Source: Actinomycetota bacterium
Lineage (GTDB): Bacteria; Acidobacteriota; Blastocatellia; Chloracidobacteriales; Chloracidobacteriaceae
Assembly: GCA_013298335.1 (NCBI GenBank)
Contig: JAAFHI010000317.1
Coordinates: 1 to 5,240, forward strand
Direction: 5' to 3'
Length of the DNA stretch: 5,240 nt
This document shows positions 5,224 to 5,240 of the stretch, piece after piece. The translations under genes were made by a program, and so were the position numbers. Under the pieces are notes generated by a model. The model was given only the letters and a program-made list of their open reading frames with translations. It was not told the DNA's origin and did no database searches. Numbering within the stretch: the stretch's first letter is position 1; each line of letters starts with the position of its first letter.

Positions 5224-5240
5224 GAATGTGTTGGAATGAA

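Overview
The window is GC-rich bacterial DNA (about 60% G+C by eye) with six protein-coding regions, compact genes and several structured non-coding repeats. The genes are the last 64 codons of a sensor histidine kinase (+), a small polynucleotide-kinase-like P-loop protein (+), a Thg1-like 3'-5' polymerase (+), a class I SAM-dependent methyltransferase (-), an AqpZ-type aquaporin (-) and a COMT-like O-methyltransferase (+). No phage, plasmid or transposase gene is visible. Taxonomy cannot be fixed from the sequence; a Gram-negative with repeat-rich intergenic DNA, possibly from the PVC group, is a guess only.

Layout. 1-195: histidine kinase 3' end. 196-318: a short gap holding a palindromic element (207-285), bracketed by a 34-bp imperfect direct repeat (162-195 and 298-331). 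319-1525: the kinase and Thg1-like genes, overlapping by 11 bp. 1517-1595: a second copy of the palindromic element, which contains the Thg1 stop codon and lies between convergent genes. 1617-2411: methyltransferase (-). 2412-2916: gene-free DNA containing a mirror-symmetric block of six hairpins (2725-2910). 2917-3615: aqpZ (-). 3616-3994: divergent promoter region with tandem hairpin units and a strong dyad. 3995-5053: O-methyltransferase (+). 5055-5144: ten tandem copies of a 9-bp unit. 5145-5240: no gene seen, one hairpin.

Function. The most coherent unit is the 319-1525 pair. The first protein resembles the kinase domain of PNKP/T4 Pnk, which puts a phosphate on a 5'-OH end. The second resembles Thg1-like proteins, which activate a 5'-phosphorylated RNA end and add nucleotides in the 3'-5' direction. 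Together they would form a two-step 5'-end RNA repair pathway, with tRNA as the likeliest substrate. This is inference from family knowledge and the overlapping gene order. The other genes look like independent single-gene units.
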